DNA from: Humisphaera borealis
Lineage (GTDB): Bacteria > Planctomycetota > Phycisphaerae > Tepidisphaerales > Tepidisphaeraceae
Reading direction: 5' to 3'
Length of the DNA: 64,000 nt
NCBI RefSeq assembly: GCF_015169395.1
Contig: NZ_CP063458.1
Span: 6,572,001 to 6,636,000, forward strand
The notes beneath the pieces were generated by a model, which made no database searches, was not told the origin of the DNA, and saw only the letters and a program-made list of their open reading frames with translations. The stretch's first letter is position 1. Each line of letters opens with the position of its first letter. The translations under genes were made by a program, and so were the position numbers. This document shows positions 1 to 8,238 of the stretch, in pieces.

Positions 1-753
1 ATCGTCTGCATCCCTTCCGTGCGCGGCGAGGAACCCGCCACCGACCGGCTGCTGACGCTGCTTTCAGCCTGTGGCGTCAAGCCCCACCGGAACCTGGACG
101 AGTGGCTTCGCGATGATTTCTTCCAAGAGCATTGCAAGTTGTTCCACCACCGGCCGTTCGTCTGGCACATCTGGGATGGCCGCAAACGCGATGGCTTCCA
201 CGCGCTGGTGAACTACCACAAGCTCGCCGACGGCAAAAGGGGAAAGAAACTGCTGGAAAGTCTGACGTATAGCTACCTCGGCGAATGGATCAACCGGCAG
301 CAGGATGGCGTGAAGCGAGGTGAGGATGGCGCGGAAGATCGACTGGACGCGGCGACGGAACTTCAACAGCGGCTGGTAGCGATCATCGAAGGCGAGCCGC
401 CGTTTGACCTGTTCGTCCGCTGGAAGCCGCTGGCGGAGCAGCCCATAGGCTGGGAGCCGGACATCGACGATGGCGTGCGGGTGAACATCCGCCCGTTCCT
501 CGCGTCGGACCTGCCCAATGGCAAAACCGGCACTGGCGTCCTGCGGTGGAAGCCGAACATCAAGTGGGCTAAGGACCGCGGCAAGGAGCTCAAGCGCCCG
601 ATCCGCGAGTACCCGTGGTTCTGGGGCTGGGACGGCACGGTCAACTACGCCGGCGGCCCGCTGTCGGAGTTCACCGGCGAGCGGCATAACGACTGCCACT
701 ACACGACCGAGTTCAAGCGCCAAGCCCGCCAACAGGCCGCGGGCAAATCGTAA
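1..753 (+). CDS. pglX: BREX PglX-type adenine methyltransferase, C-terminal part
   Basis: The reading frame is open from the first base, so this is the 3' end of a longer gene, with about 250 codons visible. No SAM-binding or NPPY motif is present; those would lie upstream. The C-terminal segment holds DDGVRVNIRPF, then GVLRWKPNIKWAKDRGKE and a final FTGERHNDCHYT stretch. That matches the tail I know from BREX-associated PglX-like N6-adenine methyltransferases. In BREX, PglX marks host DNA and is needed to block phage replication. It is followed after 19 nt by an AIPR gene and then by pglZ and brxL on the same strand, which is the main support for the assignment. The family call from the tail alone would be moderate; context raises it. 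Confidence 0.8.
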   Translation: MVCIPSVRGEEPATDRLLTLLSACGVKPHRNLDEWLRDDFFQEHCKLFHHRPFVWHIWDGRKRDGFHALVNYHKLADGKRGKKLLESLTYSYLGEWINRQQDGVKRGEDGAEDRLDAATELQQRLVAIIEGEPPFDLFVRWKPLAEQPIGWEPDIDDGVRVNIRPFLASDLPNGKTGTGVLRWKPNIKWAKDRGKELKRPIREYPWFWGWDGTVNYAGGPLSEFTGERHNDCHYTTEFKRQARQQAAGKS

Positions 754-772
754 CCCTTATCGAGGCAAACCC

Positions 773-2455
773 ATGAGCATCAATATCGGGATTATCGACT
801 CTCGCGTGCGAAAGCTGGCAGGAGACTTGGCGCCGGAGTTCGAGACGCGACTCAACATCAAGAACGACGAGCCGAAGAAGCAGTCCGCGGCGTTCGTTTA
901 TCTTGTGGCAAAGACTCTTCTCGACCTTTCGGAGCCAGAGGCACTCGATGTCTTGACCGAAGGCGGAGCCGACTTCGGCATCGACGCGATGCATGTTGGC
1001 GATGTTGAGGATGGCGAGTTCCTGGTGACCCTCTTTCAGGGCAAGTATAAGCAGAACCAAGAAGGTGCGAGCGCGTTTCCCCAGGGCGGTGCGGAGAAGA
1101 TGGTACAGGCCATCAAGTACCTGTTCGACCCCAGAGCGACGATCACGACGAACGCACAGCTAACGAAGCGTGTGGAGGATGTCCGCTCGCTGGTTGGTGA
1201 TGGGTATATCCCGAGGGTACGTGCCGTCCTGTGCAACAACGGGATCAAGTGGGATGTAAGGGCGCAGGAAGTCATCGACGCCGCCAAGTTCCCGCACGAC
1301 CAAGTTACCTGGATGTATGTCAACCACGACGAGCTGGTCTTACTCATGCAGGCGGCAAAACAGGTGGACGACACCCTCCGCCTGGCTGGCAAGGCCATAG
1401 TTGAAGACCTCGACTTCTACCGTGTCCTGATTGGGAAGATCCCCGTTGCGGAGGTCGCTGCACTCTTTGCCCGACACGGCGACCTTCTTCTTGAGAGAAA
1501 TGTGCGACGGTTCCTTGGGCTTCAGTCCAACCGCGTGAACCAACGTATCGCTTCCACGCTCATCACACCTATCGAACGGGGCAACTTTTACTTTTACAAC
1601 AACGGCATCACGTTGCTGTGCAGGAAGTTCACGCACAACGCGCTTCAGGCCGACAACTTCCAGGTCCGTGTCGAGGGTCTCCAGGTCATTAACGGTGGCC
1701 AGACGTGCAAGACAATCGAGCACACGATGGCCACACTCGCCGCCGCCGAACCAGGTATTGAGAAGGCGTTTGTTCTAGTGCGGCTGTATCAACTTCCTTC
1801 CGATGCGGGAGACTTGGTGCGCAACATCACCTATGCGACGAACAGCCAGAATCCGGTCGATCTTCGTGACCTTCGGTCGAATGACATCCGCCAGAGAAAC
1901 CTAGAGGCTGCAGTTGCGGACCTTGGTTATCAATACCGCCGCCACCGAAGCGATACGGCCTTCAAGACAACCGATATTAGCAGTGCAACGGCGGCGGAGG
2001 CGGTCCTCTCGGTATGGCGCCATCGACCACAGCAGGGCAAGTTCCAAGGGCGAGAGCACTTCGACAAACTTTACGACATGATATTCAGCGATGATCTCAA
2101 TGGGGCACAGGTGGTCATTGCCACACTGCTATTTCGCATCGCCGAGAACAAACGGCGGCGCCCGCCGGCGGGCGCACCAGACTTCGTGGCCTATGGCTCG
2201 TGCTTCCTGGCCATGCTAATGGGCCAGTACCTCCTGAGTGACCTGGGCCTCACGTTGGCCCAACTCAATCACACAAAGTTCGTCGATGCCAAGGCCAAGT
2301 TGGAGCAGAACGAGGAAGCCTATTTCAAGAAGGCCACGGATGCGGTCGACGCGGCGCTGAAGAAACTCTACGGCGGGCAAACGGTATCGCTGCAACGCCT
2401 TGCCGCAACCTTCCGACGCGGCGACCTGATCCAGGAGCTTGGGGTGCCGGCATGA
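773..2455 (+). CDS. AIPR-family (abortive infection phage resistance) protein
   Basis: A 560-residue protein. The open frame runs further upstream into pglX, but the ATG at 773 preceded by GAGG fits a start just after the pglX stop. The family signature regions are visible: NNGITLLCRKF near residue 276 and VINGGQTCKTIEH near 305, followed by a NITYATNSQNPVDLRDLRSND stretch, all typical of AIPR (PF10592). AIPR proteins are phage-defence proteins found alone or as accessories of BREX-like operons; their biochemical activity is not settled. Here the gene sits between pglX and pglZ, and its stop overlaps the ATG of a 26-codon ORF as ATGA. It is presumably co-transcribed and co-translated with the BREX genes. 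Confidence 0.85.
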   Translation: MSINIGIIDSRVRKLAGDLAPEFETRLNIKNDEPKKQSAAFVYLVAKTLLDLSEPEALDVLTEGGADFGIDAMHVGDVEDGEFLVTLFQGKYKQNQEGASAFPQGGAEKMVQAIKYLFDPRATITTNAQLTKRVEDVRSLVGDGYIPRVRAVLCNNGIKWDVRAQEVIDAAKFPHDQVTWMYVNHDELVLLMQAAKQVDDTLRLAGKAIVEDLDFYRVLIGKIPVAEVAALFARHGDLLLERNVRRFLGLQSNRVNQRIASTLITPIERGNFYFYNNGITLLCRKFTHNALQADNFQVRVEGLQVINGGQTCKTIEHTMATLAAAEPGIEKAFVLVRLYQLPSDAGDLVRNITYATNSQNPVDLRDLRSNDIRQRNLEAAVADLGYQYRRHRSDTAFKTTDISSATAAEAVLSVWRHRPQQGKFQGREHFDKLYDMIFSDDLNGAQVVIATLLFRIAENKRRRPPAGAPDFVAYGSCFLAMLMGQYLLSDLGLTLAQLNHTKFVDAKAKLEQNEEAYFKKATDAVDAALKKLYGGQTVSLQRLAATFRRGDLIQELGVPA

Positions 2456-2532
2456 CACGGGTCGTCGTCAAGGTTGCAGGGCGGCTCAAATCGATGGGCA
2501 ACGCAGCCTCGGAAGGAAGCGAGCGGCAATGA
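2452..2532 (+). CDS. 26-codon ORF linked by ATGA overlaps to both neighbours
   Basis: The ATG at 2452 overlaps the AIPR stop as ATGA, and its own TGA at 2530-2532 overlaps the pglZ ATG at 2529 as ATGA. The peptide begins MTRVVVKVAGRLKS and is 26 residues long. A purine-rich GGAAGGAAGCGAG stretch near its end serves as the ribosome-binding site of pglZ. It could be a real micro-ORF that carries ribosomes from the AIPR gene into pglZ, a decayed gene remnant, or chance. No family is recognised. Confidence 0.35.
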   Translation: MTRVVVKVAGRLKSMGNAASEGSERQ

Positions 2533-4877
2533 TTCCGATTTCGCAAAAACCTTCGACTTTGATTGAAGCCGTCCAGGCTTCGCTGGAATCCGCGGCGCGT
2601 CACGCCCCCGGTGAGGTGGCGCCAACGGCCATTTTGTGGCCCGACGCCGACGGTCAGTGGCTTCCGCTGATTCCACAGCTTCGGGCGTTGATGCCGCATC
2701 TGCTGGTCCTGGGTGACTACGAGCCTGACCAGCGGATCGGACCGGCGATCTGGCTCCGGTGTGTGATCGAACGGGCACTGCCTGAGGTTCCGTTGCCGGA
2801 CCGCGCCGTGCCAGTGGTTTACCTGCCTGGAGTTGGCCGACAGACGCTTCGCTCAATTGAGGATTGCCCTGACCCAGTGGTTCCGCTGGTGGAGTTGCAA
2901 TACCGCGGCGCTGTCTGGTGTCAGCGGAACGGCAAGGATTGGACCGTCGAAGCCTTTCTGGTGTCTGAAGACTCCAGCATGGAGCTGGATGTCGCCAAGG
3001 ATAGCCAGACCCGTAGAGCGATGCTCGGTGCGCTGGCCCAGTTGGCCGTGACGCCGCTCTCACGACTGCGAGCCAAGCGGTTGGAGGCGGAGGATTTCGA
3101 CAAGCTGATGATCGAAGACACCCCGCGGAACCTGCTTGAATGGATGAGCGATCCGCGGGGTGCACGGGAAAGATGGGATCAGGGACAATGGTCTGCGTTC
3201 CGTTCGCGGTGCAAAGCTGACTACAAGTTTGATCCTGAAAACGACGGGGAACTGGTCGCGGGCGAACGGCTCGGAATGCGCGAGGTGGAGTGGCTCGGCG
3301 TCTGGCAGCGCTTTGTCGAAGCACCGGCGCTCTATCCGGGCATGCCCGACCTGCTGCGGAAAGCGAAACCGTCCGGATTGGTTTTCGTGAAAGAGACATG
3401 GCCGAGCTTGAATGACGATGCCGAGCGGGCCCTGCGAAAGGCCCTGAGCCAGCTCACCAGTAAGAACCCCTCTGAGGCTCGTGCGACGGTGGCCAATTTG
3501 GAATCTGAGCATGGTGTTCGCCGGCAGTGGGTCTGGGCGAAGCTGGGCCAGAGTCCGCTAGCCAAGGCACTGGCGCACCTGGCGGCGCTAGTGACGCGCA
3601 CGGCCGTCGGCCTGGGCGGTGACACACCCCAGGCGATGGCGGACTTGTATGCCCAGGGCGGCTATCTGGCAGACGACGCGGTGCTCCGGGCGCTGGCCGA
3701 GGTGAAGTCGGCCGAGGACTGCGAGGCCGTCTCCGCTGCCACCCGCGCGATTTATCTGTCTTGGGTGCAGGATGCAGCCGAGCACTTCCAGAAGGTGGTG
3801 GCGGCGACCCCGCTGCCGGCCAGGGGCAATGGCCGCGACCCGGTGGTCGAAGCCGATACGGGGACGTGCATTCTGTTTGTCGATGGGCTGCGCTTTGACT
3901 TGGGGCGGCGTCTGGCGGCACTGGCGGAAGATCGCAAGCTCCGCGTGGGCGACGGCCGGCGATGGGCCGCGGTCCCGACGGTAACGGCGACAGCCAAGCC
4001 GGCGGTGTCGCCGGTGGCGGGCCAGATCATCGGTCATCGGCTTGGCGAGGACTTCGCCCCGGAAACGGCAGACGTGGGCCAGCCCGCCACCACCGACCGC
4101 ATCAGGAAACTCATGGCGGCGGCCGGCTATCAGTGCCTCGGTGCGTCCGAGGTGGGCAAGCCGCAAGACGGCGCCGGGCGGGCTTGGACGGAATATGGCG
4201 AGTTCGACAGCCTGGGCCACAACCTCCAAGTGAAACTCGCCAACCGGATCGACGAGCAGCTTGAGTTGCTGGTGGAACGGATCGACGCGCTCCTGGCTGC
4301 CGGCTGGCGTCAGGTCCGCGTCGTTACCGACCACGGCTGGTTGCTGGTGCCGGGCGGTCTGCCCAACACGCCGCTGCCCAAGTATCTCACCGAGAGCCGG
4401 TGGTCGCGATGTGCCACGGTGAAGGCCGGCTCGCACGTTTCGGTGCCGACGGCCGGCTGGTATTGGAATCCGACGGAAATCTTCGCGTTTGGCGCGGGCG
4501 TTTCGTGTTTCTCCAAGGGACACGAATACACGCACGGCGGCTTGAGTGTGCAGGAGTGCGTGATTCCCGACCTGATGTTTAGCTCGGATATCGGGACGGC
4601 GGGAATCAGCGCGAACATCACAGCGGTGCAGTGGCTTGGCATGCGATGCCGCGTGACCGTCGAGCCGGCCGGTGTATCGGCGAAGGCCGACGTGCGGACC
4701 AAGGTTGGCGACGCGGGTTCCAGCATCGTGACGCCCAAGGCGGTGGACACTGAGGGCAAGGTCGGGCTGCTGGTTGAAGATGAATCACTTGAAGGTACGA
4801 CCGTCAGCGTCGTGTTATTGGATGCTTCTGGCCACGTTGTCGCCAAGCGGGCGACGAGCGTTGGCGGTGAGGAATGA
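2529..4877 (+). CDS. pglZ: BREX phosphatase PglZ, type B
   Basis: A 782-residue protein. The ATG at 2529 is chosen over upstream in-frame codons because it follows GGAAGGAAG and begins MIPISQKPSTLIEAV, the usual N-terminus of this family. The C-terminal half is an alkaline-phosphatase-superfamily PglZ domain: ILFVDGLRFDLGRRL near residue 447 (metal-binding Asp), VVTDHGW near 598 and SKGHEYTHGGLSVQECVIP near 661 (His and Gly-rich metal site). The length and the long all-alpha N-terminal half match what is annotated as PglZ type B. PglZ is a core BREX protein; its substrate is unknown. The stop overlaps the brxL start as ATGA, so the two are translationally coupled. Confidence 0.92.
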   Translation: MIPISQKPSTLIEAVQASLESAARHAPGEVAPTAILWPDADGQWLPLIPQLRALMPHLLVLGDYEPDQRIGPAIWLRCVIERALPEVPLPDRAVPVVYLPGVGRQTLRSIEDCPDPVVPLVELQYRGAVWCQRNGKDWTVEAFLVSEDSSMELDVAKDSQTRRAMLGALAQLAVTPLSRLRAKRLEAEDFDKLMIEDTPRNLLEWMSDPRGARERWDQGQWSAFRSRCKADYKFDPENDGELVAGERLGMREVEWLGVWQRFVEAPALYPGMPDLLRKAKPSGLVFVKETWPSLNDDAERALRKALSQLTSKNPSEARATVANLESEHGVRRQWVWAKLGQSPLAKALAHLAALVTRTAVGLGGDTPQAMADLYAQGGYLADDAVLRALAEVKSAEDCEAVSAATRAIYLSWVQDAAEHFQKVVAATPLPARGNGRDPVVEADTGTCILFVDGLRFDLGRRLAALAEDRKLRVGDGRRWAAVPTVTATAKPAVSPVAGQIIGHRLGEDFAPETADVGQPATTDRIRKLMAAAGYQCLGASEVGKPQDGAGRAWTEYGEFDSLGHNLQVKLANRIDEQLELLVERIDALLAAGWRQVRVVTDHGWLLVPGGLPNTPLPKYLTESRWSRCATVKAGSHVSVPTAGWYWNPTEIFAFGAGVSCFSKGHEYTHGGLSVQECVIPDLMFSSDIGTAGISANITAVQWLGMRCRVTVEPAGVSAKADVRTKVGDAGSSIVTPKAVDTEGKVGLLVEDESLEGTTVSVVLLDASGHVVAKRATSVGGEE

Positions 4878-6928
4878 ACATGGAACTTGATGCCCTAGAC
4901 AGAATCGCGGCGTCAGCCTTTGACGGCTTCCTAGTGCGGAAGGACTTGGTCCGCCGCTACAGCCGGCAGTACCCGGTGCCGACCTATGTGGTCGAATTCC
5001 TGCTCGGCCGCTACTGCGCCACGGTCAACGAAGCCGAAATCGCCGAGGGACTGCAGGTGGTGGAGCGGCAGCTTACCGACCGGGCCGTGCGCACGGGCCA
5101 GGAGGAGTTGTTCAAGGCCCGCGCCCGCGAGAAGGGCTCGGTTAAGCTTATCGACATCGTGAAGGCGAAGCTGGACTCGCGTAACGATTGCTTTCTGGCG
5201 GAACTGCCCAGCCTCCAGTTGGATGACGTTCGGATTGACGACAAGCTCGTCCACGAGCACGAGCGGATGCTCACCGACGGCTTCTATGCCGAGGTGACGC
5301 TCACTTACGATGCGGCCATCGCCCAGGAGAAGAACGGCCGACCCTTCGCCATAGACAGCCTCCGGGCGATCCAGCTTTCCAAGTCGGACGTGCTCAAAGT
5401 GATGGCCAAGGCACGGGCGCAGTTCACCACAAAGGAGTGGCGGGACTTCCTGATCCGCTCCATCGGTCTGGAGCCGGCGGCGCTGTCAGAACGGGCGCAG
5501 ATTGTCACACTGCTCCGCATGGTCCCATTCGTCGAGCGCAACTACAACATGGTGGAGCTTGGACCTCGGGGTACAGGCAAGAGTCACCTTTTCCAGCAAA
5601 TCTCGCCTTACTCGCACTTGGTTTCCGGTGGCAAGGCGACCGTGGCCAAGATGTTCGTCAACAACGCCAGTGGCCAGCGCGGGCTGGTCTGCCACTACGA
5701 CGTGGTGTGCTTTGACGAGATCGCCGGCATTTCCTTCGACCAGAAGGACGGGGTCAACATCATGAAGGGCTACATGGCCTCCGGCGAGTTCTCCCGCGGC
5801 AAGGAGAGCATCCGGGCGTCGGGTAGCCTTGTCATGGTGGGAAACCTGGACGTGGACGTGGAGCAGCAGCAGCGGATTAGCCACCTGCTGGCCCCACTCC
5901 CGCCGGAGATGCGATACGACACGGCCTTTATGGACCGTCTGCATTCGTATGTGCCGGGCTGGGAGTTCCCCAAGGTCAACCCCAATGAGCAACTTACCGG
6001 GCACTTCGGGCTGGTGAGCGATTTCCTGTCCGAGTGCTGGACGAAGCTGCGCGAGTCCAGCCGCGTGTCGGTGCTGCAAGGCCGCGTGAATTGGGGCGGC
6101 GCCCTGAGCGGCCGCGATATTGAGGCGGTGACGCGGACCACAAGCGGGATGCTCAAGCTGCTGTTCCCCGATCCGACCATGCCCGTGCCGGACGAGGAGT
6201 TGGAGACAATCGTCCGCTTGGCTCTGGAATGCCGGCGGAGGGTGAAGGAGCAGCAGAAGCGGGTGCTCAAGTCCGAGTTCCGCAACACCCATTTCAGCTA
6301 CTTCATGGGCACCGAGGGCGTGGAGCAATTCGTCTCGACGCCAGAGTTGCACAGCGAGGACCGCATCGAAAGCGATCCGCTGCCCCCCGGCCAGGTGTGG
6401 GCCATCAGTGCTGGCGATCAGGATGTCTCTCCGGGCCTCTACCGCATCGAGGTTACGGTTGGCCCCGGCGGGAGCGTCAGGATTCTGAATGCCCCGGTGC
6501 CGCCGGCGTTCCGCGAGAGTGTCCGCTATGGCGAGCAGAACCTCTATACCCGCGCGAAGGAACTGGTGGGCGACCGCGATCCACGGTCTCACGAGTTTTC
6601 AATACAGTTGCGGGCTGTCGACGCAGACAAGGCGGGCGCTGGGCTGGGCTTGGCAGTGCTGCTCGCGTTGTGCAGCGGCCTGCTGGAGCGATCCATCAAA
6701 GGCGGCTTGATCGTTGTGGGCGCCCTCAACCTGGGCGGATCGGTAGAGATGATCCCCAACCCCGTCGCCATCGCGGAACTGGCTGTGGAGAAGGGCGCGG
6801 CCACCGTGCTCATGCCGATCTCCGCTCGTAAGCAGCTTTTCAGCCTTTCCGACGACATGGCTACGAAGATCAGCATCGAATTCTACGCCGACGCGGCGGA
6901 CGCATTTATCAAGGCGGTGATTGAGTAG
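4874..6928 (+). CDS. brxL: BREX Lon-like AAA+ protein BrxL
   Basis: A 684-residue protein. The AAA+ core has Walker A GPRGTGKS at residues 230-237 and a Walker B-like VVCFDE at 277-282. The C-terminal part, from about residue 505, is a Lon-protease-like fold with the DADKAGAGLGLAVLLAL segment (583-599) and a GALNLGGSVEMIPN loop (617-629). The Lon catalytic Ser (normally in GPSAG) and Lys (normally after GG in GGIKEK) are not visible at the expected places, so proteolysis is doubtful. BrxL is a core component of type 1 BREX. It is the last gene of the operon; nothing BREX-like follows. Its start is coupled to pglZ through ATGA. Confidence 0.92.
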   Translation: MNMELDALDRIAASAFDGFLVRKDLVRRYSRQYPVPTYVVEFLLGRYCATVNEAEIAEGLQVVERQLTDRAVRTGQEELFKARAREKGSVKLIDIVKAKLDSRNDCFLAELPSLQLDDVRIDDKLVHEHERMLTDGFYAEVTLTYDAAIAQEKNGRPFAIDSLRAIQLSKSDVLKVMAKARAQFTTKEWRDFLIRSIGLEPAALSERAQIVTLLRMVPFVERNYNMVELGPRGTGKSHLFQQISPYSHLVSGGKATVAKMFVNNASGQRGLVCHYDVVCFDEIAGISFDQKDGVNIMKGYMASGEFSRGKESIRASGSLVMVGNLDVDVEQQQRISHLLAPLPPEMRYDTAFMDRLHSYVPGWEFPKVNPNEQLTGHFGLVSDFLSECWTKLRESSRVSVLQGRVNWGGALSGRDIEAVTRTTSGMLKLLFPDPTMPVPDEELETIVRLALECRRRVKEQQKRVLKSEFRNTHFSYFMGTEGVEQFVSTPELHSEDRIESDPLPPGQVWAISAGDQDVSPGLYRIEVTVGPGGSVRILNAPVPPAFRESVRYGEQNLYTRAKELVGDRDPRSHEFSIQLRAVDADKAGAGLGLAVLLALCSGLLERSIKGGLIVVGALNLGGSVEMIPNPVAIAELAVEKGAATVLMPISARKQLFSLSDDMATKISIEFYADAADAFIKAVIE

Positions 6929-7092
6929 CTATCCGAGTTGCTAGATCATCTCGTCCGGCCTTCAATGGCGTCGGCCAGCTTCGACCTAGACTCGTTCCCT
7001 GGCCAACCTCGGGCTTGCCAACTTGCGGACTCCAACTCGCCACCAGACCAGCGTCAGCACCTTGTCCCAATACCCGGTTGCCACGGAGCTCA

Positions 7093-7647
7093 TCAGGAGG
7101 ATGCCTTGGGCTTCCGCTCCCATACGTCGCACTTCTCCTGGACGGCTGCAACGATCGCGGGGAAGTCGGCGGGTCGGGTCGGATGATGCTCGTCGGCGAG
7201 CCAGTTTTTGTACCACTCGCTTGGCAGTAGCGGCCAAATCTCGCGAGGTAGGCCAAGCTCTGGGTATGCGCGGATCATCGATGCAACGTCATCGCAACAT
7301 CCCGGCTTCGCCTCTGGCTCGGGTCGGATGCCGAGTTTTGCGTCTAGGGCAATTGCCTGAGCAGACTTACCGATCAGGCGGTCGAGAATCTCTCGGGCCG
7401 CAACCACATCTTCCGCTTTCGCCTGGGTGACCAGTACACAGACGATCTCCTGGACATCCGTGCCCGTGACCGATTCGAGCAGAATGGATCGAATCTCGGC
7501 AACGCGGCAGGCGGGCGGCGTTCCGGGACCGCGATTGCCGCCGGCCACGGTTCCGTCGCTGTTCCTGTGCTCATTGTGCCGGCACTGGTTTGTCCCGTCT
7601 CTCCCGTGCGTCCAAAGGCCAATCGTGATGCCGCCAGTCGTCCCCAT
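7093..7647 (-). CDS. Uncharacterised protein of about 184 residues
   Basis: Starts at the ATG at 7647; a GTG seven codons upstream is an alternative. The N-terminal 40 residues are Gly/Thr-rich and look disordered. The middle has a helical stretch TDVQEIVCVLVTQAKAEDVVAAREILDRLIGKSAQ that resembles the helical unit of DUF5681-like proteins, which often sit near phage-type genes in planctomycetes (weak recognition). The C-terminus contains LPREIWPLLPSEWYKNWL. It lies convergent with brxL and directly downstream, on the same strand, of the truncated gene at 7726. No function can be assigned; an accessory-island gene is the best description. Confidence 0.55.
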   Translation of the reverse strand: MGTTGGITIGLWTHGRDGTNQCRHNEHRNSDGTVAGGNRGPGTPPACRVAEIRSILLESVTGTDVQEIVCVLVTQAKAEDVVAAREILDRLIGKSAQAIALDAKLGIRPEPEAKPGCCDDVASMIRAYPELGLPREIWPLLPSEWYKNWLADEHHPTRPADFPAIVAAVQEKCDVWERKPKASS

Positions 7648-7671
7648 GTCAACGAAACCTCCGCCCACGCT

Positions 7672-7922
7672 AGCGCCCGGCAGGTTGTGTAGACGTAGAC
7701 GGTGTAGACAGCCCGCAGTTCTGAGCTACATCGTCGGGCCGGCGGTCGTCCAGTAGCCCCTTACGCCGTTCTCGATGATCTCCATGTTCCTGTACTTGAA
7801 CTTGGGTAGTTCGCGGTGAAGTTCTTTCGCCAGGGCGAGCGTCTTGGGCATCAGGGCGTCGATCGCTGCCCGGTCTTTGATGGGATGAAGCCCATTGGCG
7901 CGGGCGATCTGCCGGCGAAGCC
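7672..7922. repeat. Direct repeat copy 1 (about 250 bp)
   Basis: Closely similar, by eye well over 80 percent, to 13572-13836 in the same orientation. Both begin with a triple GTAGAC motif followed by AGCCCG, share ACATCGTCGGGCCGGCGGTCGTCCA, and continue into the coding region of the same protein on the minus strand. Copy 2 has about 20 extra bases after AGCCCG. The two copies flank the large PEP-CTERM gene. Confidence 0.8.
7726..7922 (-). pseudogene. Truncated copy of the gene at 13635-14093
   Basis: The minus-strand frame encodes GLRRQIARANGLHPIKDRAA to the end VRGYWTTAGPTM, almost identical to the last 65 residues of the intact gene at 13635-14093. Upstream of about 7922 the similarity stops, and the frame continues only into an unrelated Arg/Ser-rich stretch. 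The N-terminal half with its Cys/His-rich segment is missing, so this is a 5'-truncated pseudogene. The reading frame of the remaining part is undamaged, which suggests recent truncation. Confidence 0.75.
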
Positions 7923-8238
7923 CCTCGAGGATCACGCAAGGCCGTCGTCGAGGCACATAGCCGCTGCAAGATATCCTCCTGCCGGCGGTGCGCGATGCTC
8001 GGCGTGACGAAGGTGGAATCTCTGTCATCAGGGCGTAGTGACCTCACCTGAAGCGGAAGGCCGACGCGAGCGAAAGAACGTCTTCGTGTCCCCAAGGCGC
8101 AAAGCCAGACACTGATAGGAAAATTGATTCCGCGTTGGCGAAGGTGGACGAGACTGGGGGTGCGGGGTTACCACATTCCCGCGAGGCGCTACGGGCGAAG
8201 CGGAATCGGTGAGGCTGAGGATGGCTTCCCGAGGTTCG
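7923..8238. other. Intergenic region without recognisable gene
   Basis: About 316 bp between the truncated gene copy and the end of the PEP-CTERM gene. I see no convincing ORF, RNA or strong terminator hairpin. It holds the break point of the truncated copy near 7922. Confidence 0.5.
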
